Under the pieces are notes generated by a model. That model made no database searches. It saw nothing but the letters and a program-made list of their open reading frames with translations, and was not told the origin of the DNA. Shown here one piece after another: positions 30,456 through 44,741 of a DNA stretch of 48,902 nucleotides. Position 1 is the first letter of the stretch, and each line of letters opens with the position of its first letter. Origin of the DNA: Gemmatimonadota bacterium (GTDB lineage: Bacteria > Gemmatimonadota > Gemmatimonadetes > Longimicrobiales > Gaopeijiaceae); assembly GCA_012267435.1 (NCBI GenBank), contig JAAXGM010000009.1, forward strand, positions 1 to 48,902, written 5' to 3'. Position numbers and translations under genes: made by a program.

Positions 30456-31156
30456 TGTCACTCGCGCGCATCCGATGGATGGCGATGGTTCTGGGGGTTC
30501 TGGGCGTCGCCGGAGTGGTGGTTCTTCACTGGCTGGTCTTCTTCTGGGTGGGGACGGAGCGCACAATGGGGATCGTGCAGCGGATCTTCTACGTGCACGT
30601 CCCCTCCGCCTGGGTGACCTTCCTCGCCTTCGGCATCACGGCGCTGTGCGGGGCCGCATACCTCTGGCTGCGCGACGAGCGGCTGGACTGGGCGGCGCAG
30701 TCCGCGGCGGAAGGCGGGCTGGTCTTCGGGGCGATCATGCTCACCTCGGGACCGCTCTGGGCGGCGTACGCCTGGGGGACGCCCTGGACCTGGGAGCCGC
30801 GCCTGACCCTGACGCTGCTCATGTGGTTCGTCTTCGTCGGCTACTTCCTCGTGCGCGCCTCGGCGGAGGATCGGCAGGCGGGCAAGCGCATGGCGGCGGT
30901 GACCGGCGTGCTGGGAGCGCTGCTGATTCCGCTCGTCCACGTGAGCGTGCTGTGGTTTCCCTCACTCCATCCCCAGCCGGTGGTGCTCAATGTCGAGGAG
31001 GGACCGACGCTGGATGCGGACATGCTGATCACCCTCATGATCGGACTGCTGGCCTTCACCCTTATCTTCTTCTCCGTCCTATTCTTCAGATACGGCCTCG
31101 AGCATCTTCGCCACCAGCGCGCCCTCGAAACGCGCGAACAGCCTCGGGCAGCCTAA
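30452..31156 (+). CDS. ccmC: Heme exporter protein CcmC
   Basis: QRIFYVHVPSAWVTFLAFG, TSGPLWAAYAWGTPWTWEPRLTLTLLMWF WWD motif. Confidence 0.94.
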   Translation: MMSLARIRWMAMVLGVLGVAGVVVLHWLVFFWVGTERTMGIVQRIFYVHVPSAWVTFLAFGITALCGAAYLWLRDERLDWAAQSAAEGGLVFGAIMLTSGPLWAAYAWGTPWTWEPRLTLTLLMWFVFVGYFLVRASAEDRQAGKRMAAVTGVLGALLIPLVHVSVLWFPSLHPQPVVLNVEEGPTLDADMLITLMIGLLAFTLIFFSVLFFRYGLEHLRHQRALETREQPRAA

Positions 31157-31168
31157 GGAAAACCGACC

Positions 31169-31414
31169 ATGCGCATACTTCGTTCCCGACCCGGCGTCCT
31201 CCTCCTTTCCGCTCTGGCGGGGTCGCTGGCGTCTGCGGTGCCGACGGTCGCCCAAGTGGGAACCGAGGCGTTTGCACAGCAGTCGCTGCGGCCGTACTGG
31301 TACGTCTTCATCGCCTATTCGCTGGCGTGGCTGCTGCTTGTGGGCTGGATGCTCTCCATCGGTCGGCGGATGCGCGGACTGGAGGGCGGAGGAACCGAAG
31401 ATCGCGACGCATGA
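31169..31414 (+). CDS. CcmD-like small membrane protein
   Basis: QSLRPYWYVFIAYSLAWLLLVGWMLSIGRRMRGLE, position after ccmC. Confidence 0.7.
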   Translation: MRILRSRPGVLLLSALAGSLASAVPTVAQVGTEAFAQQSLRPYWYVFIAYSLAWLLLVGWMLSIGRRMRGLEGGGTEDRDA

Positions 31415-31548
31415 ACCGCGTCACGCTGGCTGGATTTCGGAACTGGCTAAAGCCTATTATTTTTCGACTCGACGGTTGCGCCCGAGTGTGATCGGATGAG
31501 GGTCTGGCACGGGCCCGGGCCGCATGGACAAACCCAAGGAGTGACAGG

Positions 31549-32955
31549 ATGAGAGGACGCGACAATCGGGGGCGATGGATCGCCCTGTTCCTCGTGGCGC
31601 TGGCCGGGGCCGCTCAGGTTCAGCCGCTCCACGCTCAGAACACCAAGATGGGCAGCACGCTGCGGTACGGTTCCGGATTCTTCAACGTCCCGGCCGCTTC
31701 CACGCTTCCGCATCTCGCGATCACGGGCACCTATTCGGGGTTCGGGATCAGCGTGGACGAGCGCGTCTTCATTTCCCGGAGAGGGATCGAAAAGGGTCGT
31801 CTCTCGGGCGAGTGGAGTCAGTGGCTGCAGGACGCGTCGGTCGCGATCGGCCTCTTCGACCGCGTCGAACTCGGCGCCTCCTTCCAGAATTTCGCCGATG
31901 CCGAGAACGGTGGGAACATGATCGGCGCATTCGGCCGGGTGGCGCTGGTGAAGCCCGAGTCGTCCGGGTTCGGGCTGGCGGTGGGCACGCGCTTCGTGAG
32001 CGGACCTTCCTTCTCCGGAGAAGGGCACGATTACATTCCCCCCCGCCTCGGATTTCCCGACATCCGGTTCTACGGCGAATACGAGGGAGGCTTGGTCGAC
32101 GACATGGCGACCTCGCTGTCTCCCTACGCGATGGCGACCTTCCAGCTCGCCGGCCTGGACAGCGACGCCCTTCCGGAGCACGACCTGACCTTCGGGCTGG
32201 GGTACGGAATGGGGATGTTCGGCGGGAGCGGAAGCGATCTCGGCTGGTACGGCAGGCGTTACTCGCGCGGCTGGCTCGCGGCCACCGCGCTGCACGTCCA
32301 GCTTTCCCAGGGGGTCCTCCTGAACCTCATGGGGGAATACGACGGATGGGACTTCAACACCGGGCTGCAACTGGATGTCGGCGGGATTCGCGCCGGTGCC
32401 TATGTGCTCGGGATTCAGCACGTCGAGAACTCCACCGTATACCGCAGCTCCCGCTTCGGGGTGATGGCTTCGCTGGCGCTCTGTCCCGGCGGCGGCGGCC
32501 TGCTGTGCAGCCCCGAGCTGATGCCGCGTCCAGAGCCGATTCAGCTTCCGGCGCCGCCGCCGGATACGGTCGTCATCGAGCGCACCACCGAGATCCCGAT
32601 CGAGCTCAGCATGGAGCGGACCCTGTGCCTCGCGACAGGTGAGAACGGCACGGTGATGGCCACGCCCGAAGGCGCGGAAGTGATTGCCGTGGATGCGCTG
32701 GGCGGCGTATACGCGGCGGACGCCGAGTGGTTCAACAACGACAGCGAGATCGAGCACGGGGACTACCCGTACGAGAAGGTGGGCGAACAGATCAGCCCGA
32801 ACTGCACCACGATCACCCGGGTCGGCGAGTGGATGGGCGTCCCGCTCTTCGCGGAGTCCGCCGCCGCGGGCGAGGACCCGATTCCGATGATCTACGTGCC
32901 CGTGACCCCGGGAAGCTGGCAGCCGTACGAACTGCCGGCGCGAGTGCGCGGCTGA
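31549..32955 (+). CDS. Putative outer-membrane beta-barrel protein with C-terminal unknown domain
   Basis: Signal peptide, alternating Gly/aromatic beta-strand pattern, Pro-rich linker (LPAPPPDTVVIE), then ~120 aa soluble domain. Confidence 0.6.
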   Translation: MRGRDNRGRWIALFLVALAGAAQVQPLHAQNTKMGSTLRYGSGFFNVPAASTLPHLAITGTYSGFGISVDERVFISRRGIEKGRLSGEWSQWLQDASVAIGLFDRVELGASFQNFADAENGGNMIGAFGRVALVKPESSGFGLAVGTRFVSGPSFSGEGHDYIPPRLGFPDIRFYGEYEGGLVDDMATSLSPYAMATFQLAGLDSDALPEHDLTFGLGYGMGMFGGSGSDLGWYGRRYSRGWLAATALHVQLSQGVLLNLMGEYDGWDFNTGLQLDVGGIRAGAYVLGIQHVENSTVYRSSRFGVMASLALCPGGGGLLCSPELMPRPEPIQLPAPPPDTVVIERTTEIPIELSMERTLCLATGENGTVMATPEGAEVIAVDALGGVYAADAEWFNNDSEIEHGDYPYEKVGEQISPNCTTITRVGEWMGVPLFAESAAAGEDPIPMIYVPVTPGSWQPYELPARVRG

Positions 32956-32980
32956 CCCGTACCTGCGTTTCGCGCAAGTT

Positions 32981-33025
32981 CGACGAAGCCCGCCCCGGCC
33001 GCCAGCGCCGGGGCGGGCTTCGTCG
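32981..33025. terminator. Bidirectional-type hairpin between convergent genes
   Basis: Perfect 19-bp stem CGACGAAGCCCGCCCCGGC / GCCGGGGCGGGCTTCGTCG with 7-nt loop; only weak T run downstream. Confidence 0.7.
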
Positions 33026-33055
33026 CGGCGGATCCCGGGGGATTCCTTTTGAGCG

Positions 33056-33670
33056 TCACCACGGCGGAGCGTCCGCCCGTTCCAGGTCTTCGACGGTGTC
33101 GATGTCCGGCAGGGGTTCGAGAGTGGCCGTGCGGAGCTTCAGGGCACGAGCCCGAGCCAGGGTCGCGGTCATGACGTCCTCCGTGCTCCAGGGTACGTCG
33201 CGGAAGAGGTCGGGCCAGTAGCCGGTCGCGCCGATCAGGTAGTATCCACCGTCCAGCGCCGGACCCAGCACGAGGTCGTTCGTCGAGAGTTCGGCGAAGG
33301 CCCGCTCGACGACGGGTCGGTCCACCGCGGGAGCATCGGTGCCGATCGCGCACACACGCCGCGCCCGCCGGAACTCGCGCCGGAAGGCGTTGGCCAGGCG
33401 CTCGCCCAGGTCGCCCTCTTCCTGGGGTCTGAAATCGACGCCCGCCGCCCCCAGCCAGTCACGCGCCGCGGCCACTTCGTTCGCGGGATCGATGTAGACG
33501 ACCAGGCGATAGCGCCCGCCGCGAACGCCGTCCAGCACCCGGCGCCCCATGACGCCGTACAGGGATGCGGCCTCGACGTCCCCGATGGCGGCGGCCAGTC
33601 GCGTCTTGACGCGCCCCGGACGGGGCGTTTTCGCGAAGACGATCAGGGTGCGCTCCACGTCGCGCGTCAC
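33056..33670 (-). CDS. TIGR04282-type (arsenosugar-associated) glycosyltransferase
   Basis: TLIVFAKTPRPGRVKTRLAAAIG, GTDAPAVD, LGPALDGGYYLIG, VPWSTEDVM; GTGA overlap with upstream gene. Confidence 0.85.
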   Translation of the reverse strand: MTRDVERTLIVFAKTPRPGRVKTRLAAAIGDVEAASLYGVMGRRVLDGVRGGRYRLVVYIDPANEVAAARDWLGAAGVDFRPQEEGDLGERLANAFRREFRRARRVCAIGTDAPAVDRPVVERAFAELSTNDLVLGPALDGGYYLIGATGYWPDLFRDVPWSTEDVMTATLARARALKLRTATLEPLPDIDTVEDLERADAPPW

Positions 33671-34386
33671 CGGTTGCGCCCGTTCCGAGTTGCCGGGAAT
33701 CGCTCGGGATACCAACGCGCGAGACGCTCGGGAGCGACTCCGGCCAGATACAGGGCGATGGCCGCCCCGTTGCGCAGCCAGACCTTCCATCTTCCAAGGC
33801 GCTGGTAGGTTCTGGGGCTGGTCGGCAGAGGTCCGGGCAGGCGCGCGATCCTGCCCGAGCGACGTAGTCGGCGAACCATCTCCACATCTTCCATGAGGGG
33901 CAGTTCGGGGTAGCCGCCGACCGCTTCGAAGGCCTCGCGCCGCACCAGCAGGCCCTGGTCGCCGTACACGAGGCCGGTCAGGCGCTCGCGCAGGCGCTGC
34001 CCGGTCTCGATCAGGCGCCAAAACCAGCCACGCCCGCGCAGGCGGAACGGGAAATACGCCGCCGCCGGACCGTTGTGGGATTGGAGCGCGGAGACGAGTG
34101 CGGAGCGGGAGGCTGACGGGAGCCGGGAGTCGGCGTGCAGGAAGAGGAGCCAGGGGGTGTCGAGCGCCCGCGCCCCCGCGTTCATCTGGGCGGCTCGCCC
34201 CCGGGGCCCGGAGACGCACACGGCGCCTCCGGCGCGGGCCAAGTCGAGGGTGTCGTCGGCCGAACCGCCGTCGGAAACGACGACGCGAAGCGGAAGCTGA
34301 AGTTCCGCAAGGTCCGCCAGCAGTTGGGGCAGATGACCCGCTTCGTCGATCGTCGGGATCACCACCCCCAGGGTGGCGCCGGTCAC
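33667..34386 (-). CDS. TIGR04283-type (arsenosugar-associated) family 2 glycosyltransferase
   Basis: VVIPTIDEAGHLPQLL, VSDGGSADDTLDLA, GRAAQMNAGA, FLHADSRLP, GDQGLLVRR. Confidence 0.88.
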   Translation of the reverse strand: MTGATLGVVIPTIDEAGHLPQLLADLAELQLPLRVVVSDGGSADDTLDLARAGGAVCVSGPRGRAAQMNAGARALDTPWLLFLHADSRLPSASRSALVSALQSHNGPAAAYFPFRLRGRGWFWRLIETGQRLRERLTGLVYGDQGLLVRREAFEAVGGYPELPLMEDVEMVRRLRRSGRIARLPGPLPTSPRTYQRLGRWKVWLRNGAAIALYLAGVAPERLARWYPERFPATRNGRNR

Positions 34387-35195
34387 GGATCGAGGTCGTT
34401 CAGCGTCCAGTCGTACTCGAAGAAGCGCACTTCAATGCCCGGACGCCGAAGAAACTCGGCATCCTCCTCGGGCAGGTACCGGGCGAAGAAGTCGAGCAGG
34501 CCGTCCCGTCCTCCGAAGTCACCGCCGTACCAGTCGAGCACTCGATTCAGGGTGAGGGATCCGGTGCCCGAGCGGTCGATGAGGAAGTGCTCGGGATTCG
34601 CCACCAGTCCACGCACGGCTCGGTCGAGTTGGCCGTCGAGGCGCTCCGGCACGTAGGCCTCGGCCGCCAGCGGAGGGCAGCTCACCGCGGCGCAGTTGAC
34701 CGCGAAGTGGATGCGCGGCTCACCCCACGTGGGCCGGATGATCTCGTGCTCGATCTCGTCGAGCGAGCGCCTCGCCCCGGCCACGTCGCAGAAAGCTCCG
34801 GTGAAGACGTCGCGGATCTGCCAGACGGAGTTGTCGGGGCGGTCGGCGAACGCGTTGCGGATCGAGCCCACGAGACCGGCGTTCTTCCGGATCGGATAGT
34901 TCGCCGACACCCGATCCAGCATGCAGGCGTTGTAGGCGTTGATCCAGAACGCCAGCCGCACCTCGTCGGACGCGGATTCGAGTGTTGCCGGGTCCGTACC
35001 CGCGAGTTGATCGAGGTAGGCGGCCAGGTCCGCCCGGCGGTCCCGCAGGGCGGCGTAGTCCACCCGCGGCGCCTGGACGATGTCCTCGAGGATCCGTGTG
35101 AAGTCCGCGTGGTCGGCAATGTCCTGCGCCGCGACCGGCGACGCCGCGAGCACGCAGGCGAGCATGGGCGGGAGAAGGGTTTTTCCTGTGGTCAT
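34383..35195 (-). CDS. DUF547 domain protein, secreted
   Basis: FWINAYNACML, HFAVNCAAVSCPPL, FFARYLPE; signal peptide from MTTGKTLLPPMLACVLAASPVAAQ. Confidence 0.88.
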   Translation of the reverse strand: MTTGKTLLPPMLACVLAASPVAAQDIADHADFTRILEDIVQAPRVDYAALRDRRADLAAYLDQLAGTDPATLESASDEVRLAFWINAYNACMLDRVSANYPIRKNAGLVGSIRNAFADRPDNSVWQIRDVFTGAFCDVAGARRSLDEIEHEIIRPTWGEPRIHFAVNCAAVSCPPLAAEAYVPERLDGQLDRAVRGLVANPEHFLIDRSGTGSLTLNRVLDWYGGDFGGRDGLLDFFARYLPEEDAEFLRRPGIEVRFFEYDWTLNDLDP

Positions 35196-35306
35196 TCCCG
35201 GCAGCTCCAGCGAGTGTCTTCCAATCGGGGCGGGCCGGTCGGGACGGCCCTTGGCAAAAAGAGAACAGCAGTCGCCGTGGCTCCGCAACGGGGGTCCCGA
35301 GATCGT

Positions 35307-35383
35307 CCCGAACAGACATTCAAGTGTCTAGGAGGACTCGTTATGTTTCTTTCCGCGCGAGCCCCTTTCGCTTTCTGTTCGGG
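35307..35383. promoter_or_regulatory. Inverted pair of 10-bp motifs upstream of recA (candidate SOS/LexA operator)
   Basis: CCCGAACAGA at 35307-35316 and its exact reverse complement TCTGTTCGGG at 35374-35383. Confidence 0.4.
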
Positions 35384-35440
35384 TCTCGTATCTTGGATTG
35401 CATGTCCTCGTTCACGTGAACCCGACGGAGACACACAGCG

Positions 35441-36592
<1,152 letters not shown>

Positions 36593-36604
36593 ACCATGAC
36601 AGGA

Positions 36605-36632
36605 GCGGGCCGGGCGTATTGAGCCCGGCCGC
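36605..36632 (+). terminator. GC-rich hairpin downstream of recA
   Basis: GGCCGGGC-GTATTGA-GCCCGGCC 8-bp perfect core stem; no T tract. Confidence 0.4.
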
Positions 36633-36648
36633 GGGGCGCGGTTATTCT
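36619..36648 (+). promoter_or_regulatory. Candidate sigma70-type promoter of alaS
   Basis: TTGAGC - N18 - TATTCT; -35 lies inside the recA hairpin. Confidence 0.35.
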
Positions 36649-36704
36649 AAGGGCTGGCGTCCCGTATCGGGCGGCGGCGCCTCCCCGCATCAGGCCCTTT
36701 GCAG

Positions 36705-39409
<2,705 letters not shown>

Positions 39410-39413
<4 letters not shown>

Positions 39414-39703
39414 CCGCGCTCGGAGACTGGCTCGCCGCATGCCGTCCGGCCGTACCGAACGGGTTGAAGGAGTGGCTCGCGGTCGACGGCGATCCCGCCC
39501 TCTCGGTCGCCGACCTCGCCGACCTCGGTATCGCCGCGCTCGACCGCGCCGAGGTGTCGCAGCGACTTGATCGGCACGCGGCCTTTCAGCTCCTCGCGGC
39601 GGACGCGTTCCTGACCTACGCCTGCGAGGCCGCCGTCGATGAACCCGAGGTCGCCTCCCGGCTGCACCTGATTCTGGATCGCTGCGCGGCTGCCTGGCGG
39701 TGA
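39410..39703 (+). CDS. Small hypothetical protein between alaS and cca
   Basis: 97 aa ORF; GTGA overlaps with alaS stop and with cca start; no recognised family. Confidence 0.6.
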
Positions 39704-41070
39704 CGGACGGGAAGGCACTGCCGGCCGCCCCAGACTCGGTCCGGTGGGTGATTCGAAAACTCGAACGGGCCGGTTTCGAGACGTGGGCGGTAGGGGGCAT
39801 CGTACGGGACGCGCTGGCGGGGCGGCCCGCGCGCGCCGACGACTGGGACCTGGCCACGCGCGCCCGGCCCGAACAGGTGCGGGCGGTGTTCCGGAGGGTC
39901 GTGCCCATCGGGGTGGAGCACGGCACGGTGGGGGTCCTCACGCGCGAGGGGATGTACGAGGTCACCACCTTCCGGCGCGACGTGGAGACCTTCGGGCGCA
40001 GAGCCACGGTCGAGTTTGCCGACGACATCGACGAGGACCTGGCACGGCGGGACTTCACGATCAACGCCATCGCCTGGCACCCTCTGCGCCGCGAGATGCG
40101 CGACCCCTTCGGCGGTGCCGGGGATCTTGCCGCTGGCTTCCTGCGCACGGTCGGAGACGCCTCGACGCGGTTCGCGGAGGACTTCCTGCGCATCCTGCGC
40201 GCGCTGCGCTTCGCCGGACGCTTTTCCCTCGCCATCGAGCGGGAAACGTGGTCCGCTCTGTGCGGGCACCGGCGGCATCTGACGGACCTATCGCCCGAGC
40301 GGGTGCGGGAGGAGCTGATGAAGATCCTCGGCTCCGCGCATCCATCGCGCGCGCTTGCGCTGTACGCCGCTTCCGGCGCGCTCGCCATCCTCTACCCGGA
40401 GCTGGCGCGGTGTCTGAACCGGCTCGAGGAAGGTCGGCTCGACTCGTGGAGCGCCGCCCTTCAGATGGTGGACATCATCTCCACGAGATATCCGCTCGCA
40501 CGTCTGACATGTCTCCTGGGCGTGATCGGCCTGCCCGCACGGGGTGTGGGCGAGGAACTGCCCCCAACGGAGCGCGCCGGGATGCGCGCGGTTGCGCTGA
40601 TGGAGCGCCTTCGCTATTCCCGCGCCGACACCGAGGGCGTGAGCGCGCTGGTGCGCGCGGTCGCGGCCGGCCCCGGGATCGGTGCCGGACCGGCGTTGCG
40701 CCGCTGGCTTCGTCAGACCCGCCGGGTAGACCGCCGCCACCTGTTCCGCATCTGGATCGCCCGCGCGCGCCTGGAGACCGGTTTGGGAGGCCGGGACCGG
40801 GAGCACGCCGTGCTCGCCCGCTGGAAGGCGGTCCGGGCGGAGTTGGAGATGGATCCTCCGCTCACGCTGGCGGATCTGGCCCTGAGCGGCCGCGATCTCA
40901 TCGAGATGGGCATGCGGCCGGGTCCCGGTTTCGGCGCCGTGCTCGCTCATCTCCTGGACTTGGTTCTGGAGGACCCCGCGCGGAATCGTCGTTCGGTTCT
41001 GGCGCCGCGCGCCCGGCGTTACATTGATGGCCGCGCGCAGGCTTCGGATACCCCGGAGAGGTCCGCGTGA
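39700..41070 (+). CDS. cca: CCA tRNA nucleotidyltransferase / poly(A) polymerase family
   Basis: [67 protein letters not shown]. Confidence 0.93.
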   Translation: MTDGKALPAAPDSVRWVIRKLERAGFETWAVGGIVRDALAGRPARADDWDLATRARPEQVRAVFRRVVPIGVEHGTVGVLTREGMYEVTTFRRDVETFGRRATVEFADDIDEDLARRDFTINAIAWHPLRREMRDPFGGAGDLAAGFLRTVGDASTRFAEDFLRILRALRFAGRFSLAIERETWSALCGHRRHLTDLSPERVREELMKILGSAHPSRALALYAASGALAILYPELARCLNRLEEGRLDSWSAALQMVDIISTRYPLARLTCLLGVIGLPARGVGEELPPTERAGMRAVALMERLRYSRADTEGVSALVRAVAAGPGIGAGPALRRWLRQTRRVDRRHLFRIWIARARLETGLGGRDREHAVLARWKAVRAELEMDPPLTLADLALSGRDLIEMGMRPGPGFGAVLAHLLDLVLEDPARNRRSVLAPRARRYIDGRAQASDTPERSA

Positions 41071-42512
41071 ACGAGCCCACGCTCTTCGGCGATGCCGGCA
41101 CCGGGGTCGGATCCGGTGGATCCGGTGGAGCGGGTCCGGCCAGCCGTGACACGTATCCCGGACGGGCACCCCCTGCCGGTGCCGCCGCCCCGCTCGCGGC
41201 CCGAATGCGCCCGCGCACGCTCGCCGAATTCGCGGGACAGGCCCGGCTCCTGGAAGACGGCGGCCCGCTCAGGCTCATGCTCGAGGGGGGCGCTCTCTCG
41301 AGCCTGATTCTCTGGGGCCCCCCGGGGAGCGGCAAGACCACGCTGGCGCGGCTCTTGGCCCGCCGCGGCGATGCCGCCTTCGTCGCATTCTCGGCTGTGA
41401 CCGAGGGGGTGGCGCGCGTCCGCGCGATCATCGCGGAGGCCCGGGAGCGCATGGCCGCGACCGGCCGCGGAACGATCCTCTTCTGCGACGAGATTCACCG
41501 CTTCAACAAGGCGCAGCAGGACGCGTTCCTCCCCCATGTCGAGGAGGGGATGGTCTTCCTGGTAGGGGCGACCACCGAGAATCCGAGCTTCGAAGTCATC
41601 CGTCCGCTGCTTTCGCGAGCTCCGGTGTTTGTTCTGGAACCACTCTCGACCGAGGAGCTGACGGACATTCTGAGGCGCGCGCTTGAGGATGGCGAGCGGG
41701 GTCTGGGGCGGGTGCCGGGGGACGCCAGCGCGGGTGTGCTGGACTGGATCGCCGGACGCGCCGACGGGGACGCGCGACGCGCGCTCGGCGTGCTCGAACG
41801 GGCCGGCGATCTGGCCGGTGCGGGGCGCGCCATAACCTTGGAGCACGCACGACAGGCGGCCCAGCACCGCTTCTCGCGCTTCGACAAGGCCGGCGAGGAG
41901 CACTACAACACCATCTCCGCGCTGCACAAGGCGGTGCGCGGCAGCGACCCCGACGCCGCCCTCTACTGGCTCGCGCGCATGCTCCAGGGCGGGCAGAACC
42001 CGCTCTACATCGCGCGGCGACTGGTGCGCATGGCCTCCGAAGACATCGGGCTCGCGGATCCCCGGGCGCTGACGCTCGCGCTCGCCGGACGGGACGCCTT
42101 CCACTTCCTCGGCTCGCCCGAAGGGGAGCTGGCCCTCGCCGAAGTCGTCGTTTATCTGGCGTCGGCGCCCAAGTCGAATCGGCTCCATCGGGCGTGGCTC
42201 GACGCAGGACAGGCGGCGCGGCAGACGCCCGCCGCGCCGGTGCCCCTTCATCTCCGCAACGCGCCCACCGACATGATGAAACAGCTGGGGTATGGTGCCG
42301 GGTACCAGTACGATCCCGATGCTCCGGAGGGTGTCGCCGCACAGAGCTATCTCCCCGCCGAACTCGAAGGCAGGCGCTTCTATGCCCCTGGGACCGCGGG
42401 CGACGAACGGGATGTCGCGGCGAGACTCGAGCGTTTCAGGGCCCTGCGCGCACGGGCTTCATCGCATGGGGAAGAGCGCGGCTCGAAACCGCCGCCGGAC
42501 TCCCGGACGTAG
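41067..42512 (+). CDS. rarA: Replication-associated recombination protein A (RarA/MgsA AAA ATPase)
   Basis: [80 protein letters not shown]. Confidence 0.97.
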   Translation: MNEPTLFGDAGTGVGSGGSGGAGPASRDTYPGRAPPAGAAAPLAARMRPRTLAEFAGQARLLEDGGPLRLMLEGGALSSLILWGPPGSGKTTLARLLARRGDAAFVAFSAVTEGVARVRAIIAEARERMAATGRGTILFCDEIHRFNKAQQDAFLPHVEEGMVFLVGATTENPSFEVIRPLLSRAPVFVLEPLSTEELTDILRRALEDGERGLGRVPGDASAGVLDWIAGRADGDARRALGVLERAGDLAGAGRAITLEHARQAAQHRFSRFDKAGEEHYNTISALHKAVRGSDPDAALYWLARMLQGGQNPLYIARRLVRMASEDIGLADPRALTLALAGRDAFHFLGSPEGELALAEVVVYLASAPKSNRLHRAWLDAGQAARQTPAAPVPLHLRNAPTDMMKQLGYGAGYQYDPDAPEGVAAQSYLPAELEGRRFYAPGTAGDERDVAARLERFRALRARASSHGEERGSKPPPDSRT

Positions 42513-42617
42513 GCGAGGGCGGGATGCTTGAACTTGCCATGGGCGGCCCCGGCTCCGAGGCTTGCGGGCGCGGGCGGAACGAGCCCGGGGAGGCTCGCCA
42601 CCCACGGAGGCACCGCC

Positions 42618-43958
42618 ATACCTGATCGATTCATCGACAACCGCCCCGCCACCGATCGCGCGATTCTGGTCGGGGCGCCCCGTGGGCGCATGCGCCCGGT
42701 CACCGCGCGCGAGCACCTCGCGGAGCTCGCCCGTCTGGCGGATACCGCCGGCGCGGATGTCGTGGGGATCGTGCGGCAGCGTATCCGCAGTCCCCATCCT
42801 CATTTCTACATCGGCAAGGGCAAGGCTGGCGAGCTACGCTCGACGGCGCGGGCCACGGAGGCCGATCTGGTCATCTTCGACGATGAGCTGAAGCCGGACC
42901 AGGCCCGCCACTTGGAGGACTTCCTGGGGATCCGGGTGATGGACCGCGCCGAACTCATCCTGGATATCTTCGCGACCCGGGCACGCACCCGCGAAGCGCG
43001 CATGCAGGTGGAGCTGGCGCAGCTCGAGTACCTGCTGCCGCGCCTCAAGTGCATGTGGAGCCACCTCTCGCGCATCCGCGGCGGGATCGGGCTCAGGGGG
43101 CCCGGCGAGACCCAGCTCGAGACCGACCGGCGCCTGATCGGCACCCGGATTTCGGAGCTGAAGCACAAGCTGGAGGGGGTCGCCCGGTCGCGCGCCACCC
43201 AGCGCAAGGGACGCGCGAACTCCTTCCGGGCGGCGCTGGTCGGGTACACCAACGCCGGCAAGTCGTCGCTGCTCAAGGCGCTCTCGGGCGCCGACCTGCT
43301 GGTGGAGGACCGCCTCTTCGCCACTCTCGATTCCGCCACGCGCGTCGTGCCGGTGGGAGAGGGGCACCAGGCGCTGCTGACGGACACGGTGGGCTTCATC
43401 CGCAAACTCCCGCATGATCTCATTGCCTCCTTCCGGTCGACGCTCGAGGAAGCGCGCGAAGCGGATCTGATCCTGCATGTGGTGGATGCCGCGGCTCCCG
43501 ACTGGGAGGGCCGGCTGGCCGTCGTGCACGAGGTGCTGGAGGAGCTCGAGCTTCTGGACGCGCCCCGCGTGCTCGTGTTCAACAAAACCGACCTCATCAC
43601 CCACGCCGAGGAAGAGGTGCTGAGGGAACGCGTTCGGGGGCGCGAGCATACTCCCTCCGTCTTCCTGTCGATCTACCAGCCGGAGACGCTCGAGCGGCTG
43701 CGCGGCGTGCTGCTGACGTGCATCCGGGCAGCCCTTCGGAGCGTGCAGGTGGTGCTCAAGGTGACCGACGGGGGGACGCTTGCAGCGCTGTACCGCGAGG
43801 GTGAGGTTGTGAGGACGACGCGAGACGATTCCGCCCTCACGGTCACGGCCCGACTTCCCGCGCCGGCCCTGGGCCGCCTCCAGGCCCGCGGGGACATCGA
43901 GATTCTGGAGGTCGCCGCTCAGGCGGGGTCCGGGGGCATCGTCCCTTCAGCCGGTTGA
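42618..43958 (+). CDS. hflX: GTPase HflX; start uncertain (ATA 42618, or TTG 42528/42534)
   Basis: [11 protein letters not shown], ELSPxQ-equivalent [68 protein letters not shown]. Confidence 0.93.
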   Translation: MPDRFIDNRPATDRAILVGAPRGRMRPVTAREHLAELARLADTAGADVVGIVRQRIRSPHPHFYIGKGKAGELRSTARATEADLVIFDDELKPDQARHLEDFLGIRVMDRAELILDIFATRARTREARMQVELAQLEYLLPRLKCMWSHLSRIRGGIGLRGPGETQLETDRRLIGTRISELKHKLEGVARSRATQRKGRANSFRAALVGYTNAGKSSLLKALSGADLLVEDRLFATLDSATRVVPVGEGHQALLTDTVGFIRKLPHDLIASFRSTLEEAREADLILHVVDAAAPDWEGRLAVVHEVLEELELLDAPRVLVFNKTDLITHAEEEVLRERVRGREHTPSVFLSIYQPETLERLRGVLLTCIRAALRSVQVVLKVTDGGTLAALYREGEVVRTTRDDSALTVTARLPAPALGRLQARGDIEILEVAAQAGSGGIVPSAG

Positions 43959-43966
43959 GGCACGCC

Positions 43967-44731
43967 ATGCGCTTCTACGTCAACATCGATCACGTGGCCA
44001 CCGTCCGGCAGGCGCGCCGGACGGATGAACCCGATCCCGTGCGCGCGGCGGTACTGGCCGAACTGGGAGGCGCCGACGGGATCACGGTGCACCTGCGCGA
44101 GGACCGCCGCCACATCAGCGACCGCGATGTCCGGTTGCTCGTGAAGACGGCGCGCACGGGGATCAATCTGGAGCTGGCGACCGCGCCCGACATCCTCGAG
44201 CTGGCGTGCGAACTCGCGCCGATGCAGGCCACGCTCGTCCCCGAGCGCCGCGAGGAGGTGACCACCGAGGGCGGACTGGCGCTCGATTCGGCGGAGGTGC
44301 GAGCCTCCATGCGGGACGCGCTCGGCCGGCTCGCCGACGCCGGCGTCCGGACGTCGCTCTTCATCGACCCGGACGAGGACGCGATCGAAGCCAGCGCCGA
44401 ACTGGGCGCCGACGCCGTGGAACTGCACACGGGAGAGTATGCGCTGGCGGACATGGACGGCCGTCCCGCCCAACTGGGTCGCATGGTTTCGGCGGCGCGC
44501 GCCGGGCGGGCCGCGGGACTGGCGGTGCACGCCGGGCACGGGCTTACCTACGAGAACGTCATCCCCGTGGCTGCGGTCGGCGAGATCGAGGAGCTCAACA
44601 TCGGCCACAGCATCATTTCCCGCGCGGTGCTGGTGGGGCTCGAGCGGGCGGTGCGGGAGATGAAGGAGATCATCCGGGGCGCTCCCGGGAGGATGAGCGC
44701 CGAGGGCTGGCTGCCTCCCATCGGCTTCTGA
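43967..44731 (+). CDS. pdxJ: Pyridoxine 5'-phosphate synthase
   Basis: [72 protein letters not shown]. Confidence 0.98.
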   Translation: MRFYVNIDHVATVRQARRTDEPDPVRAAVLAELGGADGITVHLREDRRHISDRDVRLLVKTARTGINLELATAPDILELACELAPMQATLVPERREEVTTEGGLALDSAEVRASMRDALGRLADAGVRTSLFIDPDEDAIEASAELGADAVELHTGEYALADMDGRPAQLGRMVSAARAGRAAGLAVHAGHGLTYENVIPVAAVGEIEELNIGHSIISRAVLVGLERAVREMKEIIRGAPGRMSAEGWLPPIGF

Positions 44732-44741
44732 TGTCTTGCCC

